From: Halobacillus fulvus
Lineage (GTDB): Bacteria; Bacillota; Bacilli; Bacillales; Halobacillaceae
NCBI GenBank assembly: GCA_004078665.1
Contig: SCFO01000001.1
Location: 894,377-958,376, forward strand
Direction of reading: 5' to 3'
DNA length: 64,000 bases
This document shows positions 26,078 through 34,560 of the stretch, piece after piece; within the stretch, counting starts at the first letter, position 1; each line of letters begins with the position of its first letter. Both the position numbers and the translations under genes were made by a program. The notes under the pieces are model-generated. The model made no database searches. It was not told the DNA's origin and was given only the letters and a program-made list of their open reading frames with translations.

Positions 26078-26098
26078 AAAAAAGCGTAAGGCCCTTAC
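26078..26098 (-). terminator. Intrinsic terminator of the PadR/HAAS operon
   Basis: Short stem GTAAG/CTTAC with a 3-nt loop, a CGC bridge, then six Ts on the minus strand. Sits beside a half arm-repeat. Confidence 0.55.
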
Positions 26099-26100
26099 CC

Positions 26101-26127
26101 TTTACTTGAAGACTTAATATTGATGTA
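26101..26127. repeat. Arm-repeat element (right half)
   Basis: TTTACTTGAAGACTTAATATTGATGTAA; right-arm match with divergent outer part, about 85 bp 3' of the 26212 gene. Confidence 0.45.
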
Positions 26128-26211
26128 ACGTATTTAGAACTTATTGATTAGATTGGTTCAGCAGATATTAAAAGCACGCGGACGGATCTACAGCTTCGAT
26201 TCCTCCAAGAC

Positions 26212-26856
26212 TTACTTAACTACATTTCTTTTCGATATGTTCCCACCTAGAAATAGAGGATTAAATAACTGCCTTGCCGAAACATACATCAATGCTCCAA
26301 TCGCAACAGCGTATAAATCCAACCATAACCCATCCTGATAACGTTCAGGTTGAGTAAACAGCATCGAGGTTTGCAGCCCACTAATCATCAAAGACGGCAC
26401 CATAAAAAACACCCAAGGGTTTAATACCCACTTCCATTTGACATCCCTTTGCAAACCAGCATGCAACACTTCACCAGCCCCAGCGAGAGAGGCAATATAA
26501 AACAATGCCAACCAAAGACTATCCAAGTCAATCCCATTGTCAAACTCAGGGCGATAGTACTCCATGGCAAAATAAGAAAACAAACCGAGACCTGAAACGG
26601 TCCAAACGACAGACCACGCGAAACGAACCACCTTATAGGTTGGAAAATAGGACCTCTTGAACTCTCGATTCAGCTTGCCCTCATCGCCAAATGAGTCAAT
26701 TGCCAGACGCACAGCTTCCTTTTCTCTATACCCTTGGGTGAGAAGCTCTTGCACATGTTCCTGAAGGTGTCCGACCATCTCTTCTCTCAACTCTTCCATC
26801 TCCTCATCAGGCAGGTCCATAGTAATTCCCTCTACATACTGCTCAATCTCATTCAT
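26212..26856 (-). CDS. HAAS-domain membrane protein paired with PadR regulator
   Basis: 214 residues from the ATG at 26856 (MNEIEQYVEGITMDLPDEEM), preceded by GGGGGA and overlapping the padR stop by an ATGA. The N-terminal ~70 residues form a HAAS-type helical signalling domain (EEMEELREEMVGHLQEHVQE ... AIDSFGDEGKL), typical of proteins encoded with PadR repressors; then four membrane helices to the C-terminus. Probably senses or responds to envelope conditions with the PadR protein. No enzymatic motif. Confidence 0.8.
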   Translation of the reverse strand: MNEIEQYVEGITMDLPDEEMEELREEMVGHLQEHVQELLTQGYREKEAVRLAIDSFGDEGKLNREFKRSYFPTYKVVRFAWSVVWTVSGLGLFSYFAMEYYRPEFDNGIDLDSLWLALFYIASLAGAGEVLHAGLQRDVKWKWVLNPWVFFMVPSLMISGLQTSMLFTQPERYQDGLWLDLYAVAIGALMYVSARQLFNPLFLGGNISKRNVVK

Positions 26857-27179
26857 CAAAATTCCCCCGCCGTATTTTCGATTAATGAATTGATTTGCTT
26901 CCAATCCTCAAGCTTTCTGGCCAATATCGTACGCCCTTCTTCAGTTATGGAATAATACTTTCTCCGCCCACCAGCGGATTCCGAACTCCAATACGACGAC
27001 ACATATTCCTTTTTCTCCAGTCGCTTCAAAGCCGGATACAGGGTTCCCTCATTCATTTGGTAGGCATCCTCACTCAATACCCTGAGCTTTTTTGTCATTT
27101 GGTAACCATAGCAGTCCTCTTGTGCCAGAATCGAAAGCAATAAGATTTCGATACTCCCTCTCATCAGCTCTCTGTCCAT
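26856..27179 (-). CDS. PadR family transcriptional regulator
   Basis: 107 residues: MRGSIEILLLSILAQEDCYG, MNEGTLYPALKRLEKKEYV (recognition helix), SAGGRRKYYSITEEGR (wing), and a short C-terminal dimerisation helix. GGAGGTAACGCT precedes the ATG. Coupled to the downstream HAAS membrane gene by a 1-4 nt overlap. Not closely similar to the PadR protein at 323-664. Confidence 0.9.
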   Translation of the reverse strand: MDRELMRGSIEILLLSILAQEDCYGYQMTKKLRVLSEDAYQMNEGTLYPALKRLEKKEYVSSYWSSESAGGRRKYYSITEEGRTILARKLEDWKQINSLIENTAGEF

Positions 27180-27332
27180 AGCGTTACCTCCAAATATTAG
27201 TAATTACATTGTATAACTACTTACATCGTAACGCAAGGTAATTTAACCTAATTATTACCAAAGAAGCCTCTAGCGCAGAGAATTTACAACGGTAAAATCG
27301 TGGGGGAGTAGGCACAAAGTTGACAACATAGT

Positions 27333-27360
27333 AAAAAGCCAGCATACAATGCTGACTTTT
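27333..27360. terminator. Intrinsic terminator
   Basis: AGTCAGCAT/ATGCTGGCT stem with GCTTTTT on the minus strand and ACTTTTG on the plus strand; ends the 27450 gene. Confidence 0.65.
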
Positions 27361-27449
27361 GTCTTTCTTATTCAATTTAAGCCATCTTTTCATGAATCCC
27401 CGATTCCTAGATACTTTTGTTTTGAAAATTTCTACTGACACAATCACCT

Positions 27450-27698
27450 TTAGCCGATGATGAATTCTAACACTGCCATCCCAAATACGAGAAAAATAGC
27501 AGCGATGTAAACCATTGAATATATCCTACTTTTTCCCTTTGCAGGCATATCCATGAACTCTTTAATTATCAAAGATGGAGCTAAAAAGAGCCATATGTAC
27601 ATCGGCGAAAAGGGAATATCAGTAAATAGAACCATCAAAAACATTACACCTGCGATTAACAACAAACTTCTACTTATGTACTTTGCTATCTTTTGCAT
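27450..27698 (-). CDS. Small membrane protein, unknown function (82 aa)
   Basis: GAGGAGG before the ATG. Three hydrophobic segments (about 10-26, 31-46 and 61-81) and the short charged loop KEFMDMPAKGKSR. No family recognised. Single gene with a terminator about 90 bp downstream. Confidence 0.65.
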   Translation of the reverse strand: MQKIAKYISRSLLLIAGVMFLMVLFTDIPFSPMYIWLFLAPSLIIKEFMDMPAKGKSRIYSMVYIAAIFLVFGMAVLEFIIG

Positions 27699-27860
27699 AT
27701 GGCCTCCTCACTTGATAAAACCTTCCTTTGATGTAACAAAAAATAACACACTAATAGAAAGCCTCATTTATTTTAATTTAATTCTTTAGCTACTAAATCA
27801 GCGCTTCATAAGCGAACGTTACCCTAAAATTTAGCTCTAAAGTGCCACCACTCTTCTTGA

Positions 27861-27900
27861 GTAATCGCCCGGATTCTGTCTAGTTTGATTCCCAGATATG
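27861..27900. repeat. Arm-repeat element (diverged right half)
   Basis: GTAATCGCCCGGATTCTGTC core then TAGTTTGATTCCCAGATATG, about 40 bp 3' of the 27938 gene. Confidence 0.4.
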
Positions 27901-27937
27901 TTGTGCAAATCAAGAACTAACATACGCGCTAACGGAA

Positions 27938-28120
27938 CTATAACATAAGGTTTTGAAAAAGCGTGATGGTTATAAATAAAGTAGATACAGAACCAGCAGA
28001 CATTAGGGTAATCATTTTCCAACGGTTTATTTCTTTTGAAGGCTTTATAGCCTCTTTAGACACCGCCACCCATATAGCCATAGATACAATTACTAAGATG
28101 AATAAAACTTCTTCGGACAT
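27938..28120 (-). CDS. Two-helix membrane protein (60 aa)
   Basis: MSEEVLFILVIVSMAIWVAV with GGAGG 8 nt before the ATG. Helices at about 4-20 and 38-56 joined by a basic loop (SKEAIKPSKEINRWK). No family recognised. One of the stand-alone orphan genes with a 3' repeat copy. Confidence 0.6.
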   Translation of the reverse strand: MSEEVLFILVIVSMAIWVAVSKEAIKPSKEINRWKMITLMSAGSVSTLFITITLFQNLML

Positions 28121-28207
28121 ATATCACACCTCCATAATTAGATTTTTTTATAAATATTCCTTTTTTCAACTAAATTAGGATGATCCTAAAAATCCTTTTA
28201 TTAAAGA

Positions 28208-28243
28208 ATTGCCCACGTTTGGTAAGGCTCGAATCCGAAATAT
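28208..28243. repeat. Arm-repeat element (strongly diverged)
   Basis: TTGCCCACGTTTGG then TAAGGCTCGAATCCGAAATA; recognisable only by comparison with the better copies. Confidence 0.3.
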
Positions 28244-28332
28244 CTCTCACTGATCTTTTACTTTAGACCCCTTTAGTTATATATAAAGACTTACACAATA
28301 GTTGAACTTTAAATAAATGATGTGGTATTAAA

Positions 28333-28620
28333 TCACTGTTTCTTACGTATTCGTTCTAAAAATATAGGTGATATATTTAGTAAGATAGAAACGATTGTCA
28401 AAAACCAAAATGCCCTTGCCATACCAGGTACTACATCCATTATAGCCGCCCAATCTTCCACTTTCACCCACCGATTTAGATTACTGTAATTTGCACTATT
28501 TGTTAATGCTGTAAATGATAATGCCAGCGCCATAGCAAGCTTATAATCCTTTCCTGCTGCATATAATAATAGATTTATAGCAGTTACTACTATGGCAATA
28601 ACCCCTAATATTACCCACAT
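28333..28620 (-). CDS. Small membrane protein, unknown function (95 aa)
   Basis: GGGGGTG precedes the ATG. MWVILGVIAIVVTAINLLLY is the first of three hydrophobic stretches (about 1-20, 28-42, 68-88), with a polar insertion SANYSNLNRWVKVEDW and a basic end ERIRKKQ. No family recognised. Single minus-strand gene. Confidence 0.65.
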   Translation of the reverse strand: MWVILGVIAIVVTAINLLLYAAGKDYKLAMALALSFTALTNSANYSNLNRWVKVEDWAAIMDVVPGMARAFWFLTIVSILLNISPIFLERIRKKQ

Positions 28621-28817
28621 TACTACACCCCCACATACTGTTATTTAAATGATAACCCATTTTACTTATTAAAAATTACTGCTCCGTCAATTATATAGGT
28701 TAATCCACTGATATTACTTGTACTTATGTATTAATAGGCTAATGCTCTATTGAACATGCTCCTCTTCTTGAAGACACTCGACTTCAATGTCATGGATCCG
28801 AACTACCGCACGAATTT

Positions 28818-29228
28818 TTAACCTTGGAAGGTATATGGAGCAGACGCTTCAAGTAAACTTTCTACCCCACCAGCATGGTAAGGCAATAGTTTATTTGCGC
28901 TATTAATATCTAGCCACTTAATTTCTTCTATCTCATCTTTATGTAAGATTTTTATAGAACCTTCTACAGTCTTCGCTTTGAAAGTAATGAACAGAGCAAG
29001 GTGACCTTTATCTTCAAAGAAAGCTTCATTTACAGCCACTATGTTTTCAATTTCTATTGTTACATTTGTTTCCTCTATACTTTCTCGAATTGCTGCTTGT
29101 TCAAAAGTCTCACCTTCTTCAACAGCACCACCAGGAAGAGACCACCCACTGCCTTTATTCTTCACCATCAAAACCTTCTCTTCGATTTCATCAAAGATAA
29201 ATGTGTAAGCTACACCAACTCGATCCAC
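28818..29228 (-). CDS. NUDIX hydrolase
   Basis: 136 residues, GTG start after GGAGTG. The Nudix box GGAVEEGETFEQAAIRESIE followed by ETNV matches GX5EX7REUXEEXGU apart from the last positions (EETN in place of EExG). Hydrolyses a nucleoside diphosphate linked to another group; substrate unknown, similar to MutT-like Bacillus proteins. Same orientation as its GNAT and methyltransferase neighbours but with separate signals. Confidence 0.85.
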   Translation of the reverse strand: MDRVGVAYTFIFDEIEEKVLMVKNKGSGWSLPGGAVEEGETFEQAAIRESIEETNVTIEIENIVAVNEAFFEDKGHLALFITFKAKTVEGSIKILHKDEIEEIKWLDINSANKLLPYHAGGVESLLEASAPYTFQG

Positions 29229-29299
29229 CTAAATCACTCCTACGTAATGGATGTATCTCATTTGCTTCCTGATATTTTATGATTGTTCATATAAAAGAA

Positions 29300-29318
29300 A
29301 GGCCCCCGTTAGCTTAAT
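29300..29318. repeat. Core-only copy of the arm repeat
   Basis: AGGCCCCCGTTAGCTTAAT, the CCCCCGTTAG box without an arm, placed just 3' of the GNAT stop codon. Confidence 0.4.
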
Positions 29319-29323
29319 TATAC

Positions 29324-29863
29324 TTATGTCCATTCTGTCTTTAACAAAGAAAAAATTAAGGCATCGTGAGACTGGTTATTTTGATAAAGGTATCCTCTTA
29401 ATAATCCTTCCTTAGCAAAACCTAATCGCTTTAATAGTTGTTTAGAGGGTTCATTTTGAGGATACGTTACCGCACCCATTCTAAACAAATCTAACTCTTC
29501 AAATGAATAACGTAACACTTCTTTTACTGCTTCAGTCGTAATTCCTTTGTTCCAATGTGATGGATGTAATTCAAAACCAATTTCAGCCTTCTTACTCCAA
29601 GTGCTAAGATTGTTTAAACCCAATGTACCAACAAAATCGCCTGTTTCCTTTAATACGATTCCCCATCGTATACCTCTTTTGCTATCATATGTCTTTTGAA
29701 AAGACTCTACTATTTCTGAAGCATCCTCGATATTTTTTAGAGTATCCATCCCATAATATTTAGTTACTTCATCTTTTGACATTATTTCGAAAAAGCTATG
29801 GGTATGCTCCACATTTATTTGAACTAATTTCAGTCGATTTGTTTCCAATTCAGGAAATCCCAT
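29324..29863 (-). CDS. GNAT family N-acetyltransferase (RimJ/RimL type)
   Basis: 179 residues, GAGAGGAAG before the ATG. Starts GFPELETNRLKLVQI, then DEVTKYYGMDTL, AEIGFELHPSHWNKGITTEA (acetyl-CoA pyrophosphate loop) and LLKRLGFAKEGLLRGYLYQ. Transfers acetyl from acetyl-CoA to a protein or small-molecule amine; acceptor unknown. Clearly paralogous to the gene broken by the mobile element at 42.3 kb. Confidence 0.9.
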   Translation of the reverse strand: MGFPELETNRLKLVQINVEHTHSFFEIMSKDEVTKYYGMDTLKNIEDASEIVESFQKTYDSKRGIRWGIVLKETGDFVGTLGLNNLSTWSKKAEIGFELHPSHWNKGITTEAVKEVLRYSFEELDLFRMGAVTYPQNEPSKQLLKRLGFAKEGLLRGYLYQNNQSHDALIFSLLKTEWT

Positions 29864-29912
29864 TAGATTTTCTTCCTCTCAGCTTTTGTCATTTACAATT
29901 AGATATCGATTC

Positions 29913-30689
29913 TTATACCTTTATAGCTCTTGTAGCAATGAAAGTCTTTATGTGGTTATCTAATATTCTTGATCCACCAAAATCATCTTCATAGAATCCA
30001 TTGATGGCAAAGCCTGCATCAATCTGGCCTTGGATTTGATCTTCCAACGTATGAGCATACTCAATCGTCTGATTGGATTGGATGTATTCCTCTACATCAT
30101 CTTCTGATAAGTAATCCAGGGTACTTGAAGGGATCGAGTGCTTAACATCTAGATTTCCTTTTCTTTCTTGCTCATCATCAAAAATCCATAATAGTGGATT
30201 AGTGAACCCAGTAATAAGTACACCATTACTCTTCAATACTCTGTTTGTCTCTTTCCACACAAGATGCAGATCCTTAACAAACAAATTGGATACTGGATTT
30301 ACAACCATATCAAATGACTCATCCTCAAAATCACTTAAGTCGATCATATCTCCTTGTATAGTGGTTAAAGATAGACCATCTCTATCGGCAACTTTTTGAT
30401 CTTGTTCCAGCTGCTTTTTAGAAATGTCGGTTACTGTAACATCTGCACCTGCTGCGGCTAAAACCGGGGCCTGCTGCCCGCCGCCAGAAGCTAAACAAAG
30501 AATCTTTAAGTCCTTCAAAGATTGGGGGAACCAGTTCCTAGGCACATTCTTTTCCGTCGTTACGGTTATCCCCCACTCTCCATTTCTCGCTTTTTCAACT
30601 ACTTCGGCACTTACAGACTTCGTATATCTGGAGCCCTCTTCTACCTTCTGATCCCATGCCGTACAATTTTGTTGTGTTGTATCCACCAT
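29913..30689 (-). CDS. Class I SAM-dependent methyltransferase
   Basis: 258 residues, GTG start after GGGGGATG. Motif I LKILCLASGGGQQAPVLAA, motif II VTVTDISKKQLEQD, QGDMIDLSDF, and motif IV SFDMVVNPVSNLFVKDL. Rossmann-fold methyltransferase of the small-molecule type common next to GNAT and Nudix genes in accessory regions. Acceptor unknown. Upstream sequence shows no operon link to the recombinase gene. Confidence 0.88.
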   Translation of the reverse strand: MVDTTQQNCTAWDQKVEEGSRYTKSVSAEVVEKARNGEWGITVTTEKNVPRNWFPQSLKDLKILCLASGGGQQAPVLAAAGADVTVTDISKKQLEQDQKVADRDGLSLTTIQGDMIDLSDFEDESFDMVVNPVSNLFVKDLHLVWKETNRVLKSNGVLITGFTNPLLWIFDDEQERKGNLDVKHSIPSSTLDYLSEDDVEEYIQSNQTIEYAHTLEDQIQGQIDAGFAINGFYEDDFGGSRILDNHIKTFIATRAIKV

Positions 30690-30870
30690 TCATCCCCCTG
30701 ACAAAAATATGTAAATAACAGTGTTAATCGTAACACAATTCTTTGTATTCAGTATATTGAATTTTTATCCCCGGAATCGTAAACAGTCCTAGTTAGAAAT
30801 GATTGATTTTGCGGGCTTTAAAAATGGATACACAGATATTTCTCTTTACTAACTTCTAAGGTGCAGCATA

Positions 30871-30901
30871 AAATTAAAAGCCCGTTCCAACTGGAACGAG
30901 C
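30871..30901 (-). terminator. Intrinsic terminator of the recombinase gene
   Basis: GCTCGTTCCAGTTGGAACGGGC hairpin followed by TTTTAATTTT on the minus strand, directly 3' of the stop codon. Confidence 0.8.
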
Positions 30902-30903
30902 CT

Positions 30904-31755
30904 CTAAAAGTATTTCGTATATAGGTGCTGCCTTAGTTTACCACTAAATTGAGCATAGACCTTCGTGGTTTCACTTTTCTCATGGCCAAGTAGACTTTGT
31001 ATGACGTCGATAGGAGCTCCATTGTTAATCATATGTGTCGCATAGCTGTGCCTTAATTGGTGAGGATGAATGCTTTTATTTATTACAGAGCGATCAGATA
31101 TCCTCTTCATGATGTGCCTAATGATATCAGTACCCATCCGTTTCTTTGGCCGTCTCTCAGTAATAAACAAACATGGCTCTTGATCTTCACGCTCATCTAG
31201 ATACCTTTTCAAATATAGTGAGCAGCGAATATTAAAGTACACTTCTCTTTCCTTGTTCCCTTTTCCATGTACTATAACGGTATTTGTGTGAAAGTTGATG
31301 TCTTCACGATTAAGTTTTACCACCTCACCGATTCTGCAGCCCGTAGAATAAAAGAATTCAAACAATGCTTTTTCTAATGAGCTGTGACAACCTTCTCTTA
31401 AATACTCAATTTCCGTTTCGGAAAGGAACTTAGGAACTCTCTTACCATCCTTCGGCTCCTTCAATTTAGTGGCAGGATTATTATGAATAATCCCTTCGTC
31501 ATATAACCACTTAAACAATGAACGGACACATCTTACCTTATGCCCCATGCTTGATGGCTTTAAGTGCGAGCCTGATGTAACCAAGTAAGCTTTTAGCTGA
31601 TCGGTCGTAATCGTGTTTACTTCTCCATCACCTAGATAATCGTAAAGTAGTTGATACTGGTATTTGTAGCTTTTCAATGTGAGAGGAGAAAATCCCTCAA
31701 GCGTTTTGTCTAGCCGATACTTATCCCACGTTTCGGATAACAACAATTCTTCCAC
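30904..31755 (-). CDS. Tyrosine recombinase / integrase (XerC/D-like)
   Basis: 283 residues. N-terminal SAM-like DNA-binding domain (SPLTLKSYKYQYQLLYDYLG), catalytic domain with Arg141 (STGCRIGE), Lys165 (HGKGNKE), His232-x-x-Arg235 (HPHQLRHSYAT), His258 (LLGHEKSE) and Tyr267 (TTKVYAQF): the complete active site. The start is uncertain (GTG at 31755 has only a weak ribosome site). Not next to dif or phage genes. It lies in the middle of the strip bearing the arm repeats, in the same direction as the cargo genes. It could be an integron-like, conjugative-element or orphan recombinase; no IntI-specific insert was recognised. Confidence 0.92.
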   Translation of the reverse strand: MEELLLSETWDKYRLDKTLEGFSPLTLKSYKYQYQLLYDYLGDGEVNTITTDQLKAYLVTSGSHLKPSSMGHKVRCVRSLFKWLYDEGIIHNNPATKLKEPKDGKRVPKFLSETEIEYLREGCHSSLEKALFEFFYSTGCRIGEVVKLNREDINFHTNTVIVHGKGNKEREVYFNIRCSLYLKRYLDEREDQEPCLFITERRPKKRMGTDIIRHIMKRISDRSVINKSIHPHQLRHSYATHMINNGAPIDVIQSLLGHEKSETTKVYAQFSGKLRQHLYTKYF

Positions 31756-31830
31756 TTCCCTAATATGAATCCAGTAATCTTGTTATCAGATTAACCATCA
31801 GGAAAGTTTCTTATACTTGTTCTGGTTTTG

Positions 31831-31864
31831 CCCCTTTACTTGAAAACTCGGGTTCGAGATATCT
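31831..31864. repeat. Arm-repeat element (right half)
   Basis: GCCCCTTTACTTGAAAACTC then GGGTTCGAGATATC. Located between the recombinase gene and the 32017 gene. Confidence 0.5.
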
Positions 31865-32016
31865 TTACTTTTCTTTACTTTAGCACCCATTCGTTGAACA
31901 AGACTTCAACTTAAAACTTTTATTAAGAGCGATAAACTCAATTATCCCAAATCAGGAAATTAAGTAACTATAGTCAAAATTGTTTCATAAAATAGCTTGC
32001 TTGATCTTGCTATAAT

Positions 32017-32595
32017 CTATGAAGCCAGTTTAAATATGCGCTTTTGTGTTTTAAGAAAACGTTCCAAAATAGTAATTAAATTCTCAGATTGCGAAGGTTT
32101 TTTTTTCTCTAGACTAGTTAGTTCAATTGCATTATCCGATGCAAGTTTTTTTGTGTACTCAAACATTCCATTCATAAGCACAACAATCTCCTCCATTGAA
32201 AGTAGAATGTTAATTTTTTCGTAATTTGATATCCTTTTTACTTCATCCAAATGCTCCATCACATCTGAAATTAACTCCATTGTCAAAGTTCCTTTGCACA
32301 AAGCGTCCAAGTAGACCTTAAGAGTCTTTTTAAATTTTACAACAGGCTGTTGTACTTTCTTTGAATCAAAATAAAGTCTTGTTAGTTTATACCCCCCCTT
32401 ACCTACCTTAATAAGGGTTTCCCTATTATTCCAGGCAAAATGAAGAATAACCTCTGTCTTAGTGGCATCTCTAAGATGTTTAACAATTTGTCCTTCGTTA
32501 TCGCGTACCACTCCACCCATTCTTTTATTTTCTCTGGTATCAATCTTCTTTATTATTTCATCAGGGATTTTCAAAAACACTTGAACAACTGTCAT
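32017..32595 (-). CDS. Hypothetical protein (192 aa)
   Basis: Started at the ATG at 32595 (MTVVQVFLKIPDEIIKKID), which has AAGGAG 9 nt upstream. Soluble, lysine-rich; an alpha-beta N-terminal half (LRDATKTEVILHFAWNNRET ... GGYKLTRLYFD) and a helical C-terminal half (LISDVMEHLDEVKRISNYEK ... LITILERFLKTQKRIF). No motif recognised. Immediately upstream (on its strand) of the recombinase region; could be accessory cargo. Confidence 0.65.
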   Translation of the reverse strand: MTVVQVFLKIPDEIIKKIDTRENKRMGGVVRDNEGQIVKHLRDATKTEVILHFAWNNRETLIKVGKGGYKLTRLYFDSKKVQQPVVKFKKTLKVYLDALCKGTLTMELISDVMEHLDEVKRISNYEKINILLSMEEIVVLMNGMFEYTKKLASDNAIELTSLEKKKPSQSENLITILERFLKTQKRIFKLAS

Positions 32596-32701
32596 TCTAC
32601 CCACTCCTTTAATCTACTACATCTACTAATTGCTCATTTTTCTTAATTCTACATTGAGCAATATTATTCCTTATTATAGAATTAAACTGCTTATTAGTGA
32701 A

Positions 32702-32732
32702 AAAGCGATTGTGAAAGACTTGATTTCGAGAC
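32702..32732. repeat. Arm-repeat element (core shortened)
   Basis: AAAGCGATTG joined directly to TGAAAGACTTGATTTCGAGA, so the CCCCCGTTAG part is deleted. Confidence 0.5.
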
Positions 32733-32795
32733 AATTAAAACTACTGTTTTGATCTCCAAATCAATGATCGAATTTAATTAAGCTTCTTTAGTAGA

Positions 32796-32954
32796 CTAAA
32801 TATTGTTCTTGTTTTTCTTGTACACAAATACCTTTATTAATATCAATATGAGCACCCCTATGATAAATAAAAGCAATTGTTCCCAGATTAATAATAAAGA
32901 CAGCACAACTACTAAAGCTAAGCTTCTTACCCACTGTTTTTGTAAAATCCTCAT
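32796..32954 (-). CDS. Small membrane protein (52 aa)
   Basis: Reverse-strand ORF MRILQKQWVRSLALVVVLSL ... LLLFIIGVLILILIKVFVYK with a basic tail KKNKNNI. Two closely spaced hydrophobic stretches or one long hairpin. Ribosome site weak. Flanked on both sides by repeat copies (32702 and 33075), the same arrangement as the neighbouring orphans. No family recognised. Confidence 0.45.
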   Translation of the reverse strand: MRILQKQWVRSLALVVVLSLLLIWEQLLLFIIGVLILILIKVFVYKKNKNNI

Positions 32955-33074
32955 TCAGAAACACAACTTTCTAAAAAAATAGTTAACGTAAATATAGCAC
33001 GCAATAATATCTCAATAAAATCGCCTTGTATCTTATATACGCAATATGGTCTCTTTAGTTTCAAGACAGTAATT

Positions 33075-33173
33075 ATTTTGAAACTGGGTCTTACAAAATC
33101 CTTTCCGCAAATAGAAAAGCGATTGCTCTTATTAAGCAATCGCCCCCGTTAGTTTAAGACTCAGTTTCAAGAT
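33075..33173. repeat. Arm-repeat element, complete 99-bp long form
   Basis: Left arm ATTTTGAAACTGGGTCTT (33075-33092), right arm AAGACTCAGTTTCAAGAT (33156-33173), complementary at 16 of 18 positions. Between them lies the GCGATTGCT/AGCAATCGC hairpin and the CCCCCGTTAG box. Abuts the 3' end of the GNAT remnant. Confidence 0.75.
33113..33143 (-). terminator. Terminator hairpin inside the repeat element
   Basis: GCGATTGCT/AGCAATCGC stem (33119-33127, 33135-33143) followed by CTTTTCT on the minus strand: the repeat carries an intrinsic terminator. Confidence 0.65.
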
Positions 33174-33191
33174 ATTTTTTGAAAGAGTTGT

Positions 33192-33492
33192 TTATTTATT
33201 GACCAAAACACACCTGAACCGTTCAACTCCAGGATACTTTTCTCCTAAACTTGTTATTTCAAAACCATATATCCTATAGAAGTTCACAGCATCACTATCA
33301 GTTTCAGCCAAAACAGTTTCGAACGCATATTTTTCTATAATGAAGTTAATCATTTTAGTTCCTACATTATTGTTTCTGCGTTTTGGCGATACTGCAATAT
33401 GTTTTATTTCACATTGCCTTGGCCTAAATAATTCAATTCCGATACATCCCGCATTCTCATCTGCAAGGTAATAGCTATAAAGTTTTCTTCAA
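33192..33492 (-). pseudogene. GNAT acetyltransferase remnant, N-terminally truncated and frameshifted
   Basis: The frame reads YYLADENAGCIGIELFRPRQ, then IKHIAVSPKRRNNNVGTKMI (acetyl-CoA loop) and VNFYRIYGFEITSLGEK, the second half of a GNAT domain. There is no start codon in frame. A TTG with GGAGGG 7 nt upstream at 33492 gives LKKTL then a stop, and would enter this frame after a one-base shift. The usual 40-60 N-terminal residues are missing. Decayed cargo gene. Confidence 0.7.
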
Positions 33493-33707
33493 ATTACAAT
33501 CCCTCCTTCTTAATGTAATATTAAGGTAATATACCTCCCTAAAAAAATAAACTTATTCCCTCATTTAAATTTAGAGTAGTTTTGATATCGCACCAATGCA
33601 TTTCCTTATATTGATGTTAAATGACAAAACATTCATTATACTTGAATAATTTGGAATATTAAGCTATCATAACAAATGAATTAAATTACAAATTTTGGAG
33701 GGGTTTA

Positions 33708-34418
33708 ATGTTTAAAAAGTTTTTTTCTGTTTCTATGATTGCAGTTCTTTTAATTACGGCAATTTCCACATCTAGCGTGAGCGCTTCAACGACTATAAAA
33801 CCTATCAACCCGTTGTATGAAACCGAGGTCATCAAAGAAACAGATACATATCAAAAAGTGAAATATACTAACACTGAAACGGGTGAGGTTGAGTATTTAG
33901 AAGCCATTCTCAAAGAAGATGGTTCAAAGGTGTATAAAGCCACTGCAAATGGAGAAACCAAAACAATCCAAAACGATGGTAAAGATATCTTAGTAAAAGA
34001 CGAAGAGGGGAAAGTAGAAAATAAAGTAGCAACCAAAGACTTAGGTAAAGTAGAAAATTCTGAAGGAGAAGTTGGCGCACAATACTTTCCTAACCCAGGT
34101 GGTGTCTTTCAGTTTTACTCTTCTTACAAACATAGTGTGGATTTGTATGGGAGTTCGATATCTTTTATCGCTGGGCTGATAGCTGCAGCATTAGGTGCAG
34201 GAGTAATAGCAAGTGCTCTTACATCGATTGCAACAACTGCTCTTCAGGAAGTATTGCCGCATCTTTATATGAAGACTACTAAATATGTTGATTATACAAG
34301 GAAACCTCTTCGCACAACTTGGGGTTATGATACAGACTATTACAGGTACTACGACTATACAAATTACGCTGGTACTTCTTGGACTACTAGTACAACTTAC
34401 TTAACGCCCGGGCCATAA
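33708..34418 (+). CDS. Secreted protein with glycine/alanine-rich hydrophobic core, bacteriocin-like
   Basis: 236 residues, GGAGGGG before the ATG. Sec signal peptide MFKKFFSVSMIAVLLITAIS with an ASA cleavage site near residue 27. A charged region (about 35-125) is followed by a hydrophobic segment FIAGLIAAALGAGVIASALT at about 152-171, then a Tyr/Thr-rich tail (DTDYYRYYDYTNYAGTSWTT). This architecture is like some large secreted bacteriocins of Bacillales; the match is architectural only. Opposite strand to its neighbours, followed by a lipoprotein gene that could confer immunity. Confidence 0.7.
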   Translation: MFKKFFSVSMIAVLLITAISTSSVSASTTIKPINPLYETEVIKETDTYQKVKYTNTETGEVEYLEAILKEDGSKVYKATANGETKTIQNDGKDILVKDEEGKVENKVATKDLGKVENSEGEVGAQYFPNPGGVFQFYSSYKHSVDLYGSSISFIAGLIAAALGAGVIASALTSIATTALQEVLPHLYMKTTKYVDYTRKPLRTTWGYDTDYYRYYDYTNYAGTSWTTSTTYLTPGP

Positions 34419-34430
34419 TATCTAAATTTA

Positions 34431-34458
34431 AAGAAGCAGTCTTTCTGGCTGCTTCTTT
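34431..34458 (+). terminator. Intrinsic terminator after the secreted-protein gene
   Basis: AAGAAGCAG/CTGCTTCTT stem followed by TTTT. Confidence 0.75.
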
Positions 34459-34560
34459 TCGTGTAATTTTTAAAACTTTGGGGTATCAATAAATTAAATA
34501 CTAACTTTAATAATTACCTTTATTTTTTATAGAGGTGAAATTTTAAAAGGAGAAATATTT

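Noticed and set aside
27217-27447. 76-residue minus-strand ORF
   Set aside because: Contains the terminator hairpin at 27333-27360 inside its frame and has no ribosome site or recognisable composition.
30904-31755. Prophage or ICE integrase
   Set aside because: No phage structural, replication or conjugation genes nearby, and no tRNA or direct-repeat attachment site seen.
32951-33139. 62-residue minus-strand ORF
   Set aside because: Lies across the repeat and its terminator, with no ribosome site; the real gene candidate here is 32796-32954.
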